Source: Austropuccinia psidii (taxonomy: Eukaryota > Basidiomycota > Pucciniomycetes > Pucciniales > Sphaerophragmiaceae). From it: a DNA stretch of 64,000 nt. Below the pieces are notes generated by a model, which saw only the letters and a list, made by a program, of their open reading frames with translations, did not search any database and was not told the origin of the DNA. Location of the stretch: contig JALGQZ010000011.1 in the NCBI GenBank assembly GCA_023105745.1, positions 49,648,698 to 49,712,697 of the forward strand. The letters are read 5' to 3'. Both the position numbers and the translations under genes were made by a program. Below, piece by piece: positions 60,901-64,000 of the stretch (positions within the stretch are counted from its first letter, which is position 1; the number at the start of each line of letters is the position of its first letter).

Positions 60901-63900
60901 TCAATAGCTTAGCTAATTTTTAATGGCTATTTATGAGAATAGTCTTTTTTGAAAGGGAAAGATTTCCTCTTCTGAATCATTGAATATAAAACTTCCTGTG
61001 TTATGTGGCTTTTTTCTACCTTGAATTGGTTCAATAAAGGTTAAAGATGTGTATTTCACTATTTTAATTTGATACCATACTTAATGGTATTTTGGCTATC
61101 ATGCTTGGACTCTTCCTTTAAGTCACAGGATGAAGTTGATAGGACTAGTAATCAATTGAATAAAAACTGGTAATCATGGACGTCACGGCTCCAGGAACTT
61201 AACCTTATGATATCAGAACGATGGCGAAAAAATTGAATATAGGGTTAGGGATTTAATGGAATTGTCGTCACATGATATTATAATGGTGAAAAATGATTGG
61301 CAAGGAATATAAATCACATCAAAGCATTTTACCAATACAAAAGAGCTGTATTAAAGCTGTAAAGTTACAATTCCCCTGTTTTTTGAATGCCTATGGCGAT
61401 CCAAAATATTGTAAATTTTTTCCCTTCCTGAAATTATGTTTTACTAATGGTTTAGGAAAAGGCTCATTATAAAAAGATAGCCTGATAATATCTTTTCTTA
61501 GGAGAATCAAATACATCCATTCATATCATCCTAGTTTATTTTGAAAGTAAACAGTAGCTAAGCTTGAAATGATTTTTATCCAATTCCTAAATTTTTCTTG
61601 GGAGAGAATCTGAGAAGCACTGGATTAGTGTTTTATGATTGATATTAGCTAAAAGTTTGTCCAAAATATTTTATAAACTGATCTCATTTACTATCCCCAT
61701 TCCCATAATTTATCAGTAGCTAAGCTCAGAAGAAATGTCATAATATTACTTGAATTGAGAGGGGTTAAAAAATAGGCTACATTTATTCACAAATTAATTC
61801 ATCAACTATACCCCTGATATTGCCATAACACCCAAAATCTTCATGATAGCCAATTTAAGCTCAATTTTATGAGCTTTTCCTGAATAATATTAGTTTAAAG
61901 TTGGTCTACACTATTTTATAAATTAATATCATTTATAAATCTATAATTATACAAGCTCAGAAGAAAAGTGAATAATAGGAGTGTTTTTATTAAAAGCTAT
62001 CATTATGATAATATTAAGTTCTTTTAAGTAGATAGTGCTTGATATAAATCTCTGTGATATCCCAATCAATTTTATCATTTTTTTTAAATACATAAAGGCA
62101 TTACTCTTATCAGTAAGCTCAATATTAAAGCTCCTTATAGCTATATGAATGTATTAGTTTGTGTCAAGAATTACTGATAAAATTCTTACAGATCAAAAAA
62201 ATCAGATAGCGTCTTTTGAAGACAGATTTCTGGGATAGCCACAATCAATGAATAAATTTACTGTGAACTCAAGTTAAGATAATTAAGAATTTTCAGGAAG
62301 GATAGTTCAAATTATTCTAAAAAAAGAGAAAGAGATGAAAGATGTACAGAAATAAAGAACCGTTTGCTTGTAAATTCCCCTCTCAGGAACTGCCTCATTA
62401 ATCCCACACAAGATGGGCTCCCACATCTGGTGTCTCACCCATGGTAGCCAGATAGGAAGAAAACTCAGAAAGTATTCAGCTTAATCTTAAAATGGTGATT
62501 TTAAAAAATGAATAAAATAGACCTGCCAACCAAGCATCATAATGATATAACTAGTACTATTCATTTAAAAAATAAACACCTAAAGGAAAATACATTTAAG
62601 GGGAAATTATTAATGAGTCTTCTTTTAATTTCAGAATTAGCCAATAGCCACGGGTTCCAAGGTGTATTAGCTCCCACGTTATGTATATTTCATTAGAATA
62701 CCCTCTTCATGAGATCATAAATTAATTATTTGACTTTGTGGCTTTTAAACTCAAGAGCTTAATCAAGAGGTCTCTACAAGTTTTTCAAGGAAAATCACTT
62801 TGATAATAATTTTAATAATTAGTATTTTTTTTAATAAATGATGCTTGATTAGCTTTTCTTGACTAATGATATTATTTTTTTGACTTTATTTAAGGGAATA
62901 TCTTTTATATAATCAATTTATTCAATTTTTTTTGACAACACTATTAATACTGATAATAATTCTGATAACTACTTCTGAATGTAAAGGCGATTTAATAATG
63001 ATATCAAGATAAACATAATAATCTAAGGGTAAGATATTCTGATAAGGGATTTTTTAAATAATATGAGGGTAAGATATAAATAGTATTATAGTAATGGAAT
63101 AATATGAGAATTATTTTGAATATACTTCAATATATCTATAACTGTTATAATATAAGGTATAAGGATTGAACGATAATATCTGCTTTTTATGAAGAATTTC
63201 TTATTAATAAGTCTTAGAAGATCACTAATAATAGTATCTGCAAAAACTAGGTGATGAAAAGCTACCATAATTCTGAAAATATTAAATAATATCAAGCTCT
63301 TTCATTAATGTTATCAATATATTTGATTATTTAATCATAAATACTACTATAGGATGCTGAGAGTTGCTACTGATCTTTTAAATATACTACTAGAGAAGGT
63401 ATTTATTGATTCTAAATATTATTTTCTGAATCAGAATCACAGGGAAGAAAAAGTGAGAGAGGGCCTTCATAGAGACTTCCAAAAACAAGGGATATAGAAA
63501 ATTAAATTTTTTGGGAATTCCAGTTGGTTGGTGTTCTATTCTGGTGTATTAACATGACATTCCCACCAAATTCTGACCAATCAGATTGCTGAATAACATA
63601 ACTTGATAGTTTTTGGTATTTATCTTGTGTTAACAATAATTCTGACCAATAGGATGGTTATATTTGATTTTTAGCTTTGAATTCTGAATTCCTACCAATC
63701 AGATGGTGTTATTTTGTAATTTCAGGATGAGTCTTGAACTAACTTGATTATGACCAATGAGATGGTGTCTTGGTGACTTGAAATTGATTTGTGATTATGA
63801 AATGTCATTGGCCCAATTGGATATTAACTATTATTCTAACAATATGATTATATAATGACCATTGTTTTTTAATCAAAGATGTGACTTTGAATATTCATAA

Positions 63901-64000
63901 TTGTAGGTGTATAAAAATCCATAGTTCTTTCACATATATGAAAATTATGGTAATTTGAATAGAGGGTAAGTATTACTGTAAAGCTATGGATTGGTATGAA
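57988..64000. other. AT-rich sequence without recognisable genes
   Basis: No open frame with a family resemblance; 59596-59282 and 62508-62696 are AT-rich chance-like frames. Noted inside: a possible plus-strand LTR/primer-binding junction near 62408-62428 (GGGCTCCCACATC then TGGTGTCTC), similar to 35364-35390, and an array of CCAAT motifs at 63575-63760. Probably decayed retroelements. Confidence 0.6.

Noticed and set aside
1..64000. tRNA, rRNA, CRISPR or viral replication genes
   Set aside because: No T-arm-like GTTCRANYC blocks with a plausible acceptor stem, no rRNA segments and no regularly spaced short repeats with unique spacers were seen.

Overview
The window is AT-rich nuclear DNA from a fungus. 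It is almost certainly a rust (Pucciniales), and most likely Austropuccinia psidii or a close relative. The evidence is short (51-113 bp) spliceosomal introns in two host genes, nested chromodomain-type Ty3/gypsy (LTR) retrotransposons, and retroelement reading frames that match, from memory and without a database search, the repeats I associate with the myrtle rust genome. No rRNA, tRNA, CRISPR array or bacterial-type gene was seen.

Layout. 1-4661 is decayed repeat DNA, with a possible minus-strand polypurine tract/LTR edge near 3.3 kb. 4662-24738 is one Ty3/gypsy element on the plus strand (element 1), bounded by LTRs of about 1.8 kb and the target duplication TCTTT. Its gag gene is split by a complete second Ty3/gypsy element on the minus strand (element 2, 8361-18415, LTRs about 0.75 kb, target duplication TGGCC/TGGCT). 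24744-37000 is older decayed repeat, including a minus-strand gag-like polyprotein (34.9-31.4 kb) with a primer-binding site and probable LTR to its right (element 4). About 37058-47666 is a third, badly decayed relative of element 2 on the minus strand (element 3). Its reverse transcriptase is interrupted by a 1932-bp solo LTR (40582-42513, target duplication ATAAC), and its gag by a 0.6-kb insert with 200-bp terminal direct repeats. Two intact host genes follow: mitochondrial ferredoxin YAH1 (48746-49702, plus, six exons) and translation initiation factor eIF1/SUI1 (57036-57637, minus, four exons, one only 17 nt). Most of 49.7-56.2 kb and 58-64 kb is AT-rich sequence without recognisable genes.

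The two host genes are unrelated: Fe-S cluster and heme A biogenesis in mitochondria, and start-codon selection in the cytosol. They survive as small, more GC-rich islands in a sea of repeats. The retroelements form a clear order of insertion: element 1 is younger than its surroundings, element 2 is younger than element 1, and the solo LTR is younger than element 3.

The most unusual features are two non-standard gene arrangements inside the retroelements. In element 1 a 64-bp intron with canonical ends contains the gag start codon. The spliced RNA would therefore read a second protein frame across about 650 nt of gag, and the unspliced RNA would read gag. In element 2 an extra, spliced, cysteine-containing gene lies on the strand opposite gag-pol, between pol and the 3' LTR. 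Both look like systematic parts of the elements rather than chance open frames, although the copies here carry disabling mutations.
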